A stretch of DNA of 64,000 nt, from positions 1,178,001-1,242,000 of the forward strand of contig CAJZHL010000028.1 in NCBI GenBank assembly GCA_916048055.1, read 5' to 3'. The position numbers and the translations under genes were made by a program. This stretch comes from Pedinophyceae sp. YPF-701 (Eukaryota > Chlorophyta > Pedinophyceae). This document shows, in pieces, positions 43,354 to 53,745 of the stretch. Each line of letters starts with the position of its first letter. Position 1 is the first letter of the stretch. Below the pieces are notes generated by a model. The model made no database searches. It saw only the letters and a program-made list of their open reading frames with translations, and was not told the origin of the DNA.

Positions 43354-44034
43354 ATGGGGAAGGCTGTCGTGATTGATTGCCGGGGGCACCTCCTCGGGAG
43401 GCTGGCCTCGATCATCGCGAAGCAGGTGCTCTCGGGCCAGCAGGTGGTGTGCGTTCGCACGGAGGAGATCCTCATTTCCGGCGGGCTCATCCGCCAGAAG
43501 ATGAAGTACGAGCGCTTCCTGGCCAAGGGGCACAACCCGAACCCCCGGCGCTGCGGCCCCTGGCACTTCAGGGCGCCGGCTCGCATGCTCTGGCGGGTCG
43601 TGAGGTGCGCACCGGCCGCCTGCGGGCGCGCTACGCGCGCGGTGGATTCGTGTCATTTCGCTGCACCTTCCGCGGGGGCTCCCGCGCTCACCCGCGATGT
43701 TTCGCGGCGCTGCAGGGGGATGGTGCCCCACAAGACCGCTCGGGGCGCGGAGGCGATGGGCCGCCTGAAGGTCTTCGAGGGCATCCCGGCGCCTTACGAC
43801 AAGGTGAAGCGCGTGGTCGTGCCGGACGCCCTGAAGGTGCTGCGCATGGCGCACGGCCGGAGGTTCTGCAGGCTCGGCGACCTGGCGAAGGAGGTGGGCT
43901 GGAAGCACGCCGACACGGTGGCCGAGCTCGAGGCTGCCCGTAAGGCCAAGGCCGACACCTGGTGGCAGGCGGCGAAGAAGAAGCAGGCTGCCGTCCGGAC
44001 CGCGTACAAGCAGGCTGCCGCCCAGGTCAAGTAA
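43354..44034 (+). CDS. RPL13A: cytosolic 60S ribosomal protein L13a (uL13)
   Basis: Exons 43354-43604 and 43716-44034 give 189 residues, near the family length of about 200. Eukaryotic uL13 signatures run throughout: [28 protein letters not shown]-like [15 protein letters not shown], then [38 protein letters not shown], and a Lys/Ala/Gln-rich C-terminal helix. The 111-nt intron (43605-43715) is in frame and stop-free, but the join [12 protein letters not shown] matches the family exactly, so it is an intron. It has no transit peptide, consistent with the cytosolic ribosome. The stop TAA overlaps a donor-like GTAAGT, but the protein already reaches its usual end. Confidence 0.96.
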   Translation: MGKAVVIDCRGHLLGRLASIIAKQVLSGQQVVCVRTEEILISGGLIRQKMKYERFLAKGHNPNPRRCGPWHFRAPARMLWRVVRCAPAACGRATRAVDSCHFAAPSAGAPALTRDVSRRCRGMVPHKTARGAEAMGRLKVFEGIPAPYDKVKRVVVPDALKVLRMAHGRRFCRLGDLAKEVGWKHADTVAELEAARKAKADTWWQAAKKKQAAVRTAYKQAAAQVK

Positions 44035-45399
44035 GTACGCGCCGGCTCCGCGTCCCGGCCCGCGCACCGATCTATAATTTTGGTCGCATGGCCCACGCAG
44101 CGTCACAGCGTCGATGTGACGACCCCTTCCGATTCCCGGGTTCGTTTCCTCTCCCCTGGCGGCTCGCGGCCTCTGCGGTCCACGCGAGTGGGCCCGCGCG
44201 GCGCCGGGCACATGAGGGGGCACGTCACAGGCCCGAGGCATCGCCTCGTCCCGCGTACGGGCGCGTCGCAGCCCACCTCGCGCCGAGAGGCCCACCACCC
44301 AGCAGCACCAACACAGCACGCCCGAGCGCCTCGCACCTAGGGCGAGAGCGACGGCGACCCCCCTGGCCACGTCACCCATGATCAGGCTGCGCACCTCGCG
44401 CGGCGCCGAGCCACCACACGCCGGCCTGGCCACGCCACGGCCCCCACGAGGAGCCCCACAACGCCGCTCAGGGCCTGGCAGCCGCGCCCCGGCGCCGACG
44501 CCAGCCACGCCCGCGCCCGCCCCGCTCCCATCCCGCGCCTGCACCGCGGAGCCCCAGCGACGCCCTTGAGGGCCAGGGCGGGCGCATGCGGTTCCACTCT
44601 CGCGCGTACGCGCACCACCGCGGCACCCGTCACCGCCGGGCGGCCCCGCGTCCGTCCCAAGCCGCATGCCGCAGCCGCCAGCGCGCTGTCGTCCGCCGAT
44701 GGCCAGCCGCGGCGTGGCAGGCCTACACCGGGTCCCAACACAAGACAGCAAGTGTGCCGCCTTATCATGCACCAGTCACAGCGACCGGTCCGCCGATGCA
44801 GAGGCACGGCCGCGCACAGCCGGCGGCCTCCCCTGCCCCTGCTGCTCGCGGGCCGCCGTGCGTCCAGCACGGGGCGTGCGCGAGACGCCCCTGTGTTGGG
44901 CCGCCGAACGCCTGGAACGCCGCGGGACGTGGAATGTGCGGCCGGCCCGCCCCCTCCGCGCCCGCGGCCAGCGCCTGCGCTGCGCGGGGTGCCGGGCAGG
45001 GTGCGAGCGCGCGCATTGTCGTGCGGGTGCGAGCGGTGTGGGAGGCGGTGGCCAATGCGCGGCGAACACGAGTCCGAAATTCGCGTCCTCGCCCGTGGGG
45101 GGCGTAGCTGTCGAGTCCGCGCTGCTGGAGGCCGGGTCGCGGCCGGGGGGCCGCGTGGTGCGCGGCAATGGGGTATAATCAGCAACCGTAGTTGAGCGGC
45201 GGCCGCGGCGTCGCCGCGGCGTGGGTAGAGGGCCCGCCGACCGCGCGAGGTGGTCACTTCCACGCTCCCTAGTTCCCGGGACCGTGCGTCCGAGCCGGAC
45301 CGACGGTCTAGAAGGCGGGAATCGAGGTCCGCTTACCAACGGTGATCACCCGTTCCGATCCCGAGCCCCGGCGTCTCTGGGATCGGGCGCGTCGACTAC
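44035..45399. promoter_or_regulatory. tandem intergenic region before the AP2 gene
   Basis: This 1.36-kb stretch runs from the uL13 stop to the AP2-gene start. A TATAAT-like box lies at 45174-45179, about 220 nt before the ATG. Open frames on both strands here are compositional shadows. I see no gene. Confidence 0.4.
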
Positions 45400-47240
45400 A
45401 TGGACGAGACGATTACCGTCAAGGCCGCCGACATGAAGAGCCTGCTGGAGGAGCTCATTGCGCTGCGGGGCGGCCACGTCGCGCGGGAAGCTCCGATAGG
45501 AAACGGGGCGGTGGCGGGCGACGTAGCAGCGCCCCCCGGCAAGGCGCCCCTCGCGAACGCGATCGGAACTATCATCCAGCAGCCCCCGCCCGTCAAGCCG
45601 GCGCCGATCCCGGCGTTCTCGGCCGCACCGGCGCCCCAGCTGACCCCGGCAGAGGCACTCCTCGCGGTCCTCGCGGCGCAAAACAGCGCCTCCGCGACCA
45701 CGCCCGCGCACCAGGACCTCGCCCTCCTCGCCTTCCTCGCCCAGGAGAGCGAGGCCAAGGCCGCCCGCGCCCGCCCGGCCCTCCTTGACGGCCACCCCCC
45801 ACCGGGCACCCAGCCTGCAGGCCTTCACCCCGCGCTCGCCGCGCCGAGCTTCGGCTTCCAGCACATCCAGCAAGCCGGCTTCCTGCAGCCCGGTGCTCTC
45901 GGGTCGCAGCTCCACCGCTCCACGCTCTACCGGGACCAGATTTTCGCAGGCCACGCCACCTCGACCGCACCCGACAAGCTGGTCGCGCTCGGACAGCTCG
46001 CGGCCTTCTCCGCGCCCGCGAAGAAACCCACGGCCAAGCGCCGCCGCGTGGCGCTCTCGGACGACGACGGCGAGCTCAACGTGAGCACCCCCGCCCGCGA
46101 GACACACGCACACCAGCACGCGTCGCACCGGGCCGCCAGCGCCGGGCTCCCGGACGCCGGACGTCGCGCGCGCTCCCCTGGCGCCCCCCGGCTCGCGTGC
46201 CGCGGGCGCGACTGCATCGCGTGTGTCTGACTGACACCGCGCGCCGTTTTGTCACGCAGATGGAGAGGGAGGAGCGCCGCAATGCGAGCAGGAACCGCCG
46301 CGCGGAGCGCGCGAAGCTGCGCGAGGCGCAGCAGGAGGCGGTGCGCGCGGAGGCGTTCTCGCGCCCGCAGAGCTCGTACCGGGGGGTGTATTGGCAGAAG
46401 GGGTACCGCGGGTGGGTCTCGATGATCGATGTAGGGAAGAAGTCCATCGGGCTGGGGTACTTCAAGGACGAGACCGACGCGGCGATGGCCTTCGACGCCG
46501 CCTGCCACCTCCTCGGCCGCCCCCCGCTCAACTTCCCCGACAAACACCCGGGGCAGGAGTGCATCAAGTCTCCCACGGGGCTGCAGCGGCTTCTCGCGCT
46601 GACGAAGGGCAAGGTGCGCGCGAAGGTCGCCGGGAACGCGGCGAACGGCGGCGCGAGCCTCCGCAAGGCCGCGGTGAACGCCGCCGCGGCGACGGCGGGC
46701 GGCACGCCTGCGTTGTCGGCGGACGCGGTGTCGCAGGCGACGCCGGAGCCCGCCGTGGCGGCCGCGGCGGAGATGGCGGCCACGGCCGCGGACCAGCTCG
46801 AGGCGCTGGTGCCGGAGCTGCTCGAGGACGTGCGGCTCGCGGCGGGGGCGCCGCAGTCGGCAGCGCGCGCCGAGGCCACGGCGGACCTGCTGTGCGCGGC
46901 GACGAAGAAGCTCGGGCAGGTCGCGGCGTCGGCGCTGAACGCCGCCAGCGCGCTGAACGAGGCCGCGGCGAACGCTGCGCGCACCGCGGCGGCCGCGGAG
47001 GTCGCCGAGGCGGCGGACATGCGCGCCATCATGGATCTGTCGGGGTCGCAGGGCACCGACGACCACTCGACGCCCGCGGCGACCGACGGGGGCGCGGAGG
47101 GCCCGCGGGACGCGCAGCGGTCGCAGGACGACGCCAACTGCGGCGGCGGCCCGTCGGATGCCGCAGGCGGCGCAGGCGTGCCGAGCAGGATGGCGCCGCC
47201 CGCGCCGGACGTGCCGGTGTCCGCTGCCGGGACGCAGTGA
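45400..47240 (+). CDS. single AP2-domain transcription factor
   Basis: Exons 45400-46080 and 46260-47240 give 553 residues; intron 46081-46259 (GTGAGC...CAG) is phase 0. Exon 1 is an Ala/Pro/Leu-rich region ending in a nuclear localisation signal (KKPTAKRRRVALSDDD). Exon 2 opens with a strongly basic helix (MEREERRNASRNRRAERAKL), then one AP2 domain at about 266-320: SSYRGVYWQKGYRGWVSMID, then GLGYFKDETDAAMAFDAACH and LLGRPPLNFP. The YRGV, WV and AA-FD positions needed for the AP2 fold are kept. The rest is an Ala-rich, low-complexity helix-prone tail. AP2 factors bind GC-rich promoter elements; the target process is unknown. The basic helix directly before AP2 may extend DNA contact. Confidence 0.88.
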
Positions 47241-48395
47241 GTGCCGTTGCATCGTTTCGGGCAACAGTCAGAGGCTGGCTTCGACGACATGGCGCGACGT
47301 GCTGCGAAATTCATAACATGCGCACGGAGAGGGGGAACGGCGCCCTGGCGCTGCCGCCGCCCCCCGACGCTCAGCTATGCGCCCCGCGCGAATAAGATAG
47401 CGCCACCCAGAGAGCTTCGCACCGCAGCCGTCGCGCCCGAGCCATCAGGCAGCCGTCCAGACACGTGTGAACACACGCGGCTGTCCCGAGCCCGGTCCCT
47501 GCACTGCGCGCGCCACCGCCGTCGACCCCTGCTGCCCTGGCACCGCTACGCTGTCCGCTGCGATGGCGGCGCGTCACGCCCCCCCCCCCCAGCTGCGCCG
47601 GCACCGCGCATGCATGTCGTACACGGCCATGGACGGCACCTCCGCTGGGCGCGAGCGCCGGGCGCTTTGGCGTTGCTGTGCGAGGGCGCCGATCCTGCAG
47701 GGCGGTCTTTGCGTGCGCCGTGGGACTGCTCCGCTTGGGTGTGCTGGGACAACGCACACGCGCACACACGTGCGCACCGGGCCGCCGCAGCAGGGCCCGT
47801 CCGGGCGAGGCGGCCCGTCCAGCACCGCGCACGCGCTGTCTCTGCAGAAGAAGCCCAGCCAGAGGACGCGTGGGGGTGTGTTGTCTGTCAGACAGAGGCG
47901 GGCCACGTCTCCCCCGCTCGGGCCGCGGCGACAAAGGAGAGCACCGCGACGCGGTAGACGCCAAAGTTGTGCGTCCTTGGCCGGGCGAGCCGAGGGTTCA
48001 AGCGGGTCCGCGGCGCGGCGTTGCGGCCAGATCTATCCGTCGTCGGTTTCGGGATGGCCGCCATGCTTCGAGGAGCGCCGCGCAGCGCGGCGCTTGCAGC
48101 GGTGCGGCAAGGACATGATACGTCGCGCGGCCCGGGCCGAACAGCTCCCTGTGACGCGCGTCGAAGCGCGAGGTAAGAAGCCTTCTGGGGGATTTCTCTC
48201 CCAACCTCGTGGGCGCCGCCGCCGGGCAGACCGGCGCCATCGACTGGGCGCTGCCCCCCCGTCATTGCCAGCGAGATCCCCCGCGCTGGCCCGCTCAAGC
48301 GCTGACCCGCCGGGCTGTGCTGCGCGTGCAGGCTGGTGTGCCGCGCAGAGGGCGATCGAGGCCGGGGTCCTTCTGAGATTGAAGGTGTCCAGGGC
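47241..48395. promoter_or_regulatory. tandem intergenic region
   Basis: This 1.15-kb stretch lies between the AP2 gene and the TPR gene. It includes a C-run at 47580-47590. No coding exon was recognised and the open frames show no conserved motifs. Confidence 0.4.
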
Positions 48396-49681
48396 ATGAT
48401 TGGTCGCTCTACGAAGAAGCAGGTCGTGAACTGGGATGCGTTCGGCCCGATCCAGTCGGACGCGAAGGAGAAGAAGGCGCCCAGCAGCGACCAGAGTGCG
48501 TCCGAGGCAAAGGTGCGCCCGGCTGCCGTCGTGCCGCGGCCCTCTCGTGCCACGCGCGCCGTTCGCAGCTCGCGCGAGCTGATTTCGAGGCGGACAGCCT
48601 CGGTTCGCGCGAGCGCTGGTGCAGCTGCTGCTGCGCTCGACGCGCGACACACACCTCGCGGGCCGCCCGCCTCGAAGCGGACGCGCCGGCCACTGGCACG
48701 ACCAGCGGAGCCGCGCAGCTAGGCGCACGCCGCACCGCTGCCCACCGCACCGCGGTCGCACCACGCAAAGTATCAATTGACCACCCGCGCACGAAACGCA
48801 GCAAACCTGGCACCACGACAGTCGCCTTGCGCGCGCTCACACACGCGCCCCGCGCCGCCCGCTCGCAGGCCATGGCGGACAGGAAGGCGGCCAAGCGCGC
48901 GGCGGCCAAGGAGGCCGGCACGGACGACCAGTCGATCGAAGAGGTCATGATGAAGTCCGACCTGTTTGACCGCGAAATCGAGGGAGCCGTCAAGGAAAAG
49001 GCCAAGGTGAGCCCGCGCTCCTCGCCGCCCAGCCGGCGCCCCGCCGGCGCGCGCGCACCGCCGCGGCGGCGCCCGCTACGACCGCGGTGATGCGCGGATG
49101 CAACGGGACGGGTGCCGGGTGCGTGCGCGGCGCAGGCGGAGGGTCCGGCGACGTGCCGCGCGGCGCTGGACATGGGCATGGAGCTGTACGGCGAGGGGGA
49201 CTTTAAGGGGGCGTTGGGGATGTTTGAGAAGTCTCTGGACCTGCCTGGGTCAGGGTTCATGCGTATCGCCGGGACGGTCCGGGAGTACGCGTGCCCGTCG
49301 GAGGGCGAGGAGCAGGCGGCGCTGTACAACATGGCGTGCGCGTACTGCCAGATGGGGCCGGAGGAGGGCGGCCCCAAGGTGGAGGCGGCGCTGGCGTGCT
49401 TGAAGGGCGCGGTGGAGGCGGGCTTCGAGGACGTGCGGGCGATGGAGCAGGACGCGGATCTCGCGGCGGCCGTGCGGGCGCCCGGGTTCGCGGAGGTGCG
49501 GGACCTCGCGCGGAAGATGAGCGGGGGTGTTGGGGGGACTGCTGGGGAAGAAGAAGCGCAAGGCGGGGTTCACGAACAAGCCGTGGCTGCAGTGGTAGCG
49601 TGCGAGGCGGGCCAGCTGGGAGCACGTGGGCGACGCCGCAGACGCCTCTCGTGTGATGCCAACATGCGATGTCGGCGATGA
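48396..49681 (+). CDS. TPR-like protein, C-terminus possibly frameshifted
   Basis: Exons 48396-48512, 48869-49006 and 49136-49681; all joins are phase 0 and introns 48513-48868 and 49007-49135 are GT-AG. Exon 1 (MIGRSTKKQVVNWDAFGPI) and exon 2 (charged helix) are not diagnostic. Exon 3 has TPR-like helices: CRAALDMGMELYGEGDFKGA, LGMFEKSLDLPG, QAALYNMACAYCQMG, VEAALACLKGAVEAGFED, then DADLAAAVRAPGFAEVRDLA, as in plant and algal TPR proteins. As read, the protein has 266 residues with an Arg-rich, unnatural-looking end. From 49529 the next frame reads LGGLLGKKKRKAGFTNKPWL then QW and stops at 49596-49598, which looks like a genuine C-terminus. A one-base change in the G-run at about 49523-49527 would separate the two. 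Plastid location is possible but no transit peptide is evident. Confidence 0.72.
48767..48798 (+). repeat. dispersed intronic repeat, copy 2
   Basis: This segment in the first intron of the TPR gene matches 18902-18933 in the GT31 gene at 30 of 32 positions. Both copies are in the sense orientation within an intron. Unlike copy 1 it is not followed by a hairpin partner. Confidence 0.85.
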
Positions 49682-49820
49682 ACATGTTGACGCAGCCTGC
49701 GTGGGCGACTGGGGTGGATGCCGAGCGCCGACCCGCGATGATCGGGGCTGTCTCGCTCGCCCTGAGCCACCGCGGCGTCTACTCCTCGCGCGTTTCGTTG
49801 TGCTTTCGTCATACTACTAG

Positions 49821-49848
49821 CAAAGATAAAGGTATTACTTTATCTTTG
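49821..49848. terminator. AT-rich perfect hairpin in a convergent spacer
   Basis: CAAAGATAAAG (49821-49831) and CTTTATCTTTG (49838-49848) form a perfect 11-bp stem with a 6-nt loop. The segment is strongly AT-rich for this window and is followed by the palindrome AGTACTAGTACT near 49867-49878. It lies just past the 3' ends of the TPR gene and the NYN gene, so a 3'-end or termination role is plausible. Confidence 0.6.
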
Positions 49849-49889
49849 TCACCTATTCGGACTAATAGTACTAGTACTGGTCCATGTGC

Positions 49890-51673
49890 TCAGGGGACGA
49901 GCCGGTCGTCTTCGCACTCCGGGATCCACAAGGAATGGAAGTGCACGTCCTCTGCGTCGGGACGGTGCGCCGCCGCGTTCTGAGCGCGCCACAGCAGGGA
50001 CACGTGCGCCACGAGGCCCACGCTGCTGCGCGCCCACCTCTCCTCCTGAGCGGCCTCGTCGGCTCCCGCGACGATGCACCCAACTGCAGTCGAACCACGA
50101 AGCCGCTGGTCAGGTCGAGGAGCCGCAGCGACGCGATCGATCGGCGGGGCCCGGGGCGGCGCGGTACGGGGGTGTGAGGCGCACCCGACACGGTCCGACA
50201 CCCGAGGGAGGAGGCGTACGCCAGGTCCGGCGCGAACCCAGCGTCCTCCGACACGAGAATGATCGCGCCGTCATCCTCATGCGCGAGAGCGAACGCGTCG
50301 ATCCGTGCCCGCAGCGCCACGTCGGCCGCCTCGGGCGCGTCATTCACCACCAGCACCTCCCAGCCTGCGGAGCAGACGGAGCGCCGCGGGGACGTCTAGC
50401 AGCGCCTCGAAGCGCCCGTGCAGCCCGTGCGCACCGGTGCGGGGAGCCAGGCCGCGGGGGAGGGCATCCTCACGTGCGAGGCGGTCCCGCACATGTCGCG
50501 CCCCGCTCGCGCCCGTGCGCGACACGGTGGCCTGCGCGAGAGCCGTGACCTGCGTCACGCTGCGCGCGTGCGACGGCACCAGCGACTCAACGTGCTCCGC
50601 CACCCTCGCCAGGGCCTGCAGGGGCAGCGACGGGCGGGGAGCGTAGCGGCAACAACACGCGGCGCCGTACGGCTGCCTGCGCGGGCCCGGCGACGACAAT
50701 GCGTGCGTGCGTGCGTGCGTGCGCGCACCTCGAGGTCCCCGCCGCCCGGACAGAGGTTTTCGCAGTCCCAAAACACCCCCACGTGTCTCCCCTCTGGAAC
50801 AACAACGTCCTGCGTGCCTCCCCGCCACCGCTCCACGCCCTCGCTGCCCAGCCGCACCCGGTGCGGCTCGATCCGCCAACCGCGTCGCGCGTCCGCCTGA
50901 GACGCGTCCGGCCGCCCGCGCCGTTTGTTGTGCTCCCACAGCACAATGTGCGTCAGCTCCGGCATGCGCGACCGGCGCCAGCGCGCCAGCTGCCGCTGCC
51001 CGCGGTCGCTCAAGATGAGCCTGTTCACGACGACCACGGCGGCGCCCACGTGCCGCGCGTACACCACGTCGCCCGCGAACCCGGAGTCGTTGCTGACCAG
51101 CACGATCCCTCCGTCTGACCTGTGCTCCGAGCAGAACCTCGCCACCGCCCCGCGAAGCAGCGTGTCTGCGGATTGCCGTACGTTCTGAGCCGATACAGCC
51201 ACACTCCACCCCGCTGCTTCGAGCTCCAGCGCGGAGGGCCTCCTGCTGCCAACCGTAGCCGTGTTCGCGAACGCCAGCAGCTCGCGGACCTCTGCGGCCC
51301 GCGCGAGATCCTCTATCCTCTCGCGAAGCCGCACGTGCTCCTGAAACCAATCGAAATCGCCGCGCGGGCGCGAGCGCTTTAGCTTTAGCTCCGGTGACGC
51401 ACTTTGCGTCCACACGTCGTGTGCTCCGCGTGCGCGCACCTGTCCGCGCGGCATGATGTTGTCGCAGTCCCACATCACCGCGACACACCTCCCCGCGAGC
51501 AGCCCGTCGAGAACGTCCCGCGCGGCCGCGGCCCCGGCAGCGGCGTCGTTGCTGCGCGGGGAGAGCGGCAGGAGCCGCCCGCGAGCCCGGCAGCGGACGC
51601 GAGCGCGGGCGGGGCGCGCGGCCCAGGTGTCGCCCGTGCAGCGCGCCGCGTCGCGGGGCCGCACGAGCGTCAT
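49890..51673 (-). CDS. protein with two tandem NYN ribonuclease domains
   Basis: Exons 51673-51440, 51340-50729, 50615-50435, 50364-50185 and 50083-49890 give 466 residues; introns 51341-51439, 50616-50728, 50365-50434 and 50084-50184 are GT-AG and in phase. NYN (PIN-like) domains are metal-dependent nucleases acting on RNA. Domain 1 begins about 63: CVAVMWDCDNI, then GWSVAVSAQNV and GIVLVSNDSGFAGDVVYARH. Domain 2 begins about 265: HVGVFWDCENL, then GWEVLVVNDAP and AIILVSEDAGFAPDLAYASS. Both keep the first-strand Asp/Asn (or Glu-Asn) and the S-x-D-x-F acidic loop. Each is followed by a similar tail (ITHIVLWEHN-like; LVAHVSLLWRAQN). The likely origin is internal duplication. The N-terminal 55 residues are Arg/Ala-rich and could target an organelle. 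No LOTUS or zinc-finger domain is seen, so this is not a plain MARF1. Confidence 0.82.
50701..50726. repeat. GCGT tetranucleotide microsatellite in an NYN-gene intron
   Basis: About six tandem GCGT units lie at the 5' end of the intron 50616-50728 of the NYN gene, next to its donor site. Confidence 0.85.
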
Positions 51674-52073
51674 CGCATGCTGCGGTGTCGGGGCGCGCTG
51701 ACCAGCAGGCTGGTCGCAGCGGGCGACGGCGGTGCGGGGGGCGGCGCAGCGACGTCCGGCGCGCCGGGCGGGCCAGAGGTATTTTGTGTGAGCATCGCCG
51801 GCGCGAGATCTGCGGCGGGGGCCCCGCGGGAGGAGTCGAATGAGGGGGGGTCAAGCCGGGTCAAGGTGAGGCGGGCCGGCGCGCGACGAGGGCCTCGCGG
51901 GCCGGCGCGGGGCGCCATTCCGTTCCCCCCTCGCGTGAGAATCCGCAAACCAACGACTACTGTGCGCGTCCCGCGCCCAGAGAGAAGCGGCGTCGGCACT
52001 GTCTGCAGAGTCGACGAGCGCTCCCCTGCCTCTAGAGCGCCGAGACGCGACCGTCCGGCGTGCTAGCCTAGCG
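51674..52073. promoter_or_regulatory. compact divergent promoter, NYN and CCCH genes
   Basis: Only 400 nt separate the start codons of two genes for putative RNA-acting proteins on opposite strands. Shared regulation is possible. No specific element was recognised. Confidence 0.45.
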
Positions 52074-53745
52074 ATGCTAACCTGCGAGGACCTCGGCGGG
52101 CAGGCGGCGCCTCCCGTCGCGAGCTCGCGGCCGCTGGACGTCGATGGCGACGAGCTGGCGCAGCTCAGGAGCATGTACGAGCTCGGCCTGACGAGCTCTC
52201 CGTCGCCCTTCGCTCGCGTGGACATCTGCCCCGACTTCGTGAAGGGCGCGTGCCGGTGGGGCTCGTCGTGCAAGCTCGCGCACCGGCACTCGCCTACTGG
52301 AACCAACACGCCGTGCGGATCGGGCGACAGCGACACGATTGAGGGCAACGCGTCGATTCCTAACGGCGTTTTCGACAACTCCATGCACGCGCAGCCCGCG
52401 TTCGCCCCCTCAGGTGCGGTCGACCGCCCACTGGCACCGACGCCCGCGAGGGGCGCTTTCCGGCCCCGCCGGCGCCCCTCCGCGCGCGCGCTGCTCCGCA
52501 AAACGCCGCACTTTACACAACAAGGCACCGGCGCCGCGCGCGCGGGCCCGCCGACGCCCGACGCCACCGTCTCGCCCTCCGGGTAGCGCGCCATTTACCG
52601 ACGAGCGCGCAACATGCCGCAGGCCCTCGCCGCGCACCGCGCGCACCGCAGCTTGCTTTTTCTCTGCCAGATTAACCCGTGCCGCGCGGCGCACCGCGTC
52701 GCCCGCGCCCCACGCGCCCGCCCCGGACCTCCGTCCACGCTCCTCGCTGGACCACTGGTCTCGCGCCTCGCCGCTCGATCCGACCCCGCCCGCCCCCGCC
52801 CCGCGCCCCGCAGGCTACCCCGCACAGTTCGGGTGCGTGGAGTCGAAGAACCAGCCCGGAAACGGCGTCAAGCCGGCGAGCTCGCGCACGCTCTGTATCG
52901 ACTATACGCGGGGCAAGTGCCACCGCGGGACGCTCTGCCGCTACGTGCACGACGCGTCCGTCATGGCGAGCGGGAGCGCGCCGCAGCCCGGCATCTGCAA
53001 GGACGCCCTGCGCGGCTCCTGCTACCGCGGGTCGCAGTGCCGGTTCCTGCACCTCAACATCACGCCCGAGCGAGGGCCGCACCTGGCGCCCGCGAAACGC
53101 GCCAACGGCTCCGGGCCCCAGCGCATCCCCTTCGCGCCCTACCAGCGGGGGCCGGGGCCGCGGAACCAGTGGCAGGCTCCCGGCCCCGCCCGCCCGGTGG
53201 ATGGCAGGCCGCCCGCCGTGCCCGCGGGATACCCCCCGCAGGCGCTCGCGATGCTGGATCGGCTGCCGCTCGGCGACGCGGCCGTGGCGCACGCGCTCTC
53301 GACGCAGATGCAAGCGCAGGACTTCGCGCCGTACGGCCCGCCCGCCGGCGCGCCCCCGCCGGGCGGCGAGTGGCGCCCGCCGTCGACGCAGCACCGCGTC
53401 GACCTGCTGGCGATCGCGCGCAGGCAGGCGGAGCAGCAGGCGTGGGGCCCGAACGGCGCGCCCGTCCCCATGGAGGGCTGGGCGCCCGCCGGCGCGCTGC
53501 CGCCGCAGTGGGGGCAGTGGCCCGCGCAGCCGCTGCCGCCGCCCGCGCAGCTGCACCTGCCGGCGTCGATCGGGGGCCCGCAGCCCGAGCGGCTCGACGC
53601 GGGGCGCGGCGGCTCGATGACGCCGCCGCACTCGCAGACGCAGCTGCCCGCGACGCAGACGCCGGTCCCGCCTGAGATGGCCCAGGCGACGGCGTCGGCG
53701 TCGGCCATCCACGAAGAGCTCAGGAGACTCATGTCCCTCACCTAG
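52074..53745 (+). CDS. muscleblind-like CCCH zinc-finger RNA-binding protein
   Basis: Exons 52074-52413 and 52814-53745 give 423 residues; intron 52414-52813 is GT-AG with phase-1 join SG|YPAQFG. Three CCCH fingers with C-x7-C-x5-C-x3-H spacing are present: CPDFVKGACRWGSSCKLAH (exon 1, about residue 52), CIDYTRGKCHRGTLCRYVH and CKDALRGSCYRGSQCRFLH (exon 2). This spacing and the paired second and third fingers match the muscleblind (MBNL) type, which binds pre-mRNA or mRNA to control splicing, localisation or stability. The remaining C-terminal half is Pro/Gly/Gln-rich and disordered, and it ends in a short helix, AIHEELRRLMSLT. The start ATG immediately precedes TCEDLGGQ. The gene is divergent from the NYN gene and is followed by an unusually long C-rich spacer. 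Confidence 0.87.

Noticed and set aside
44382-45263. Minus-strand 293-codon frame between the uL13 and AP2 genes
   Set aside because: Its translation is Arg/Pro/Ala-rich low complexity with overlapping frames on both strands; no conserved motif.
45180-45400. 5S rRNA or tRNA in the structured-looking GC-rich 5' region of the AP2 gene
   Set aside because: Comparison by eye with the 5S consensus and tRNA boxes gave no consistent match on either strand.
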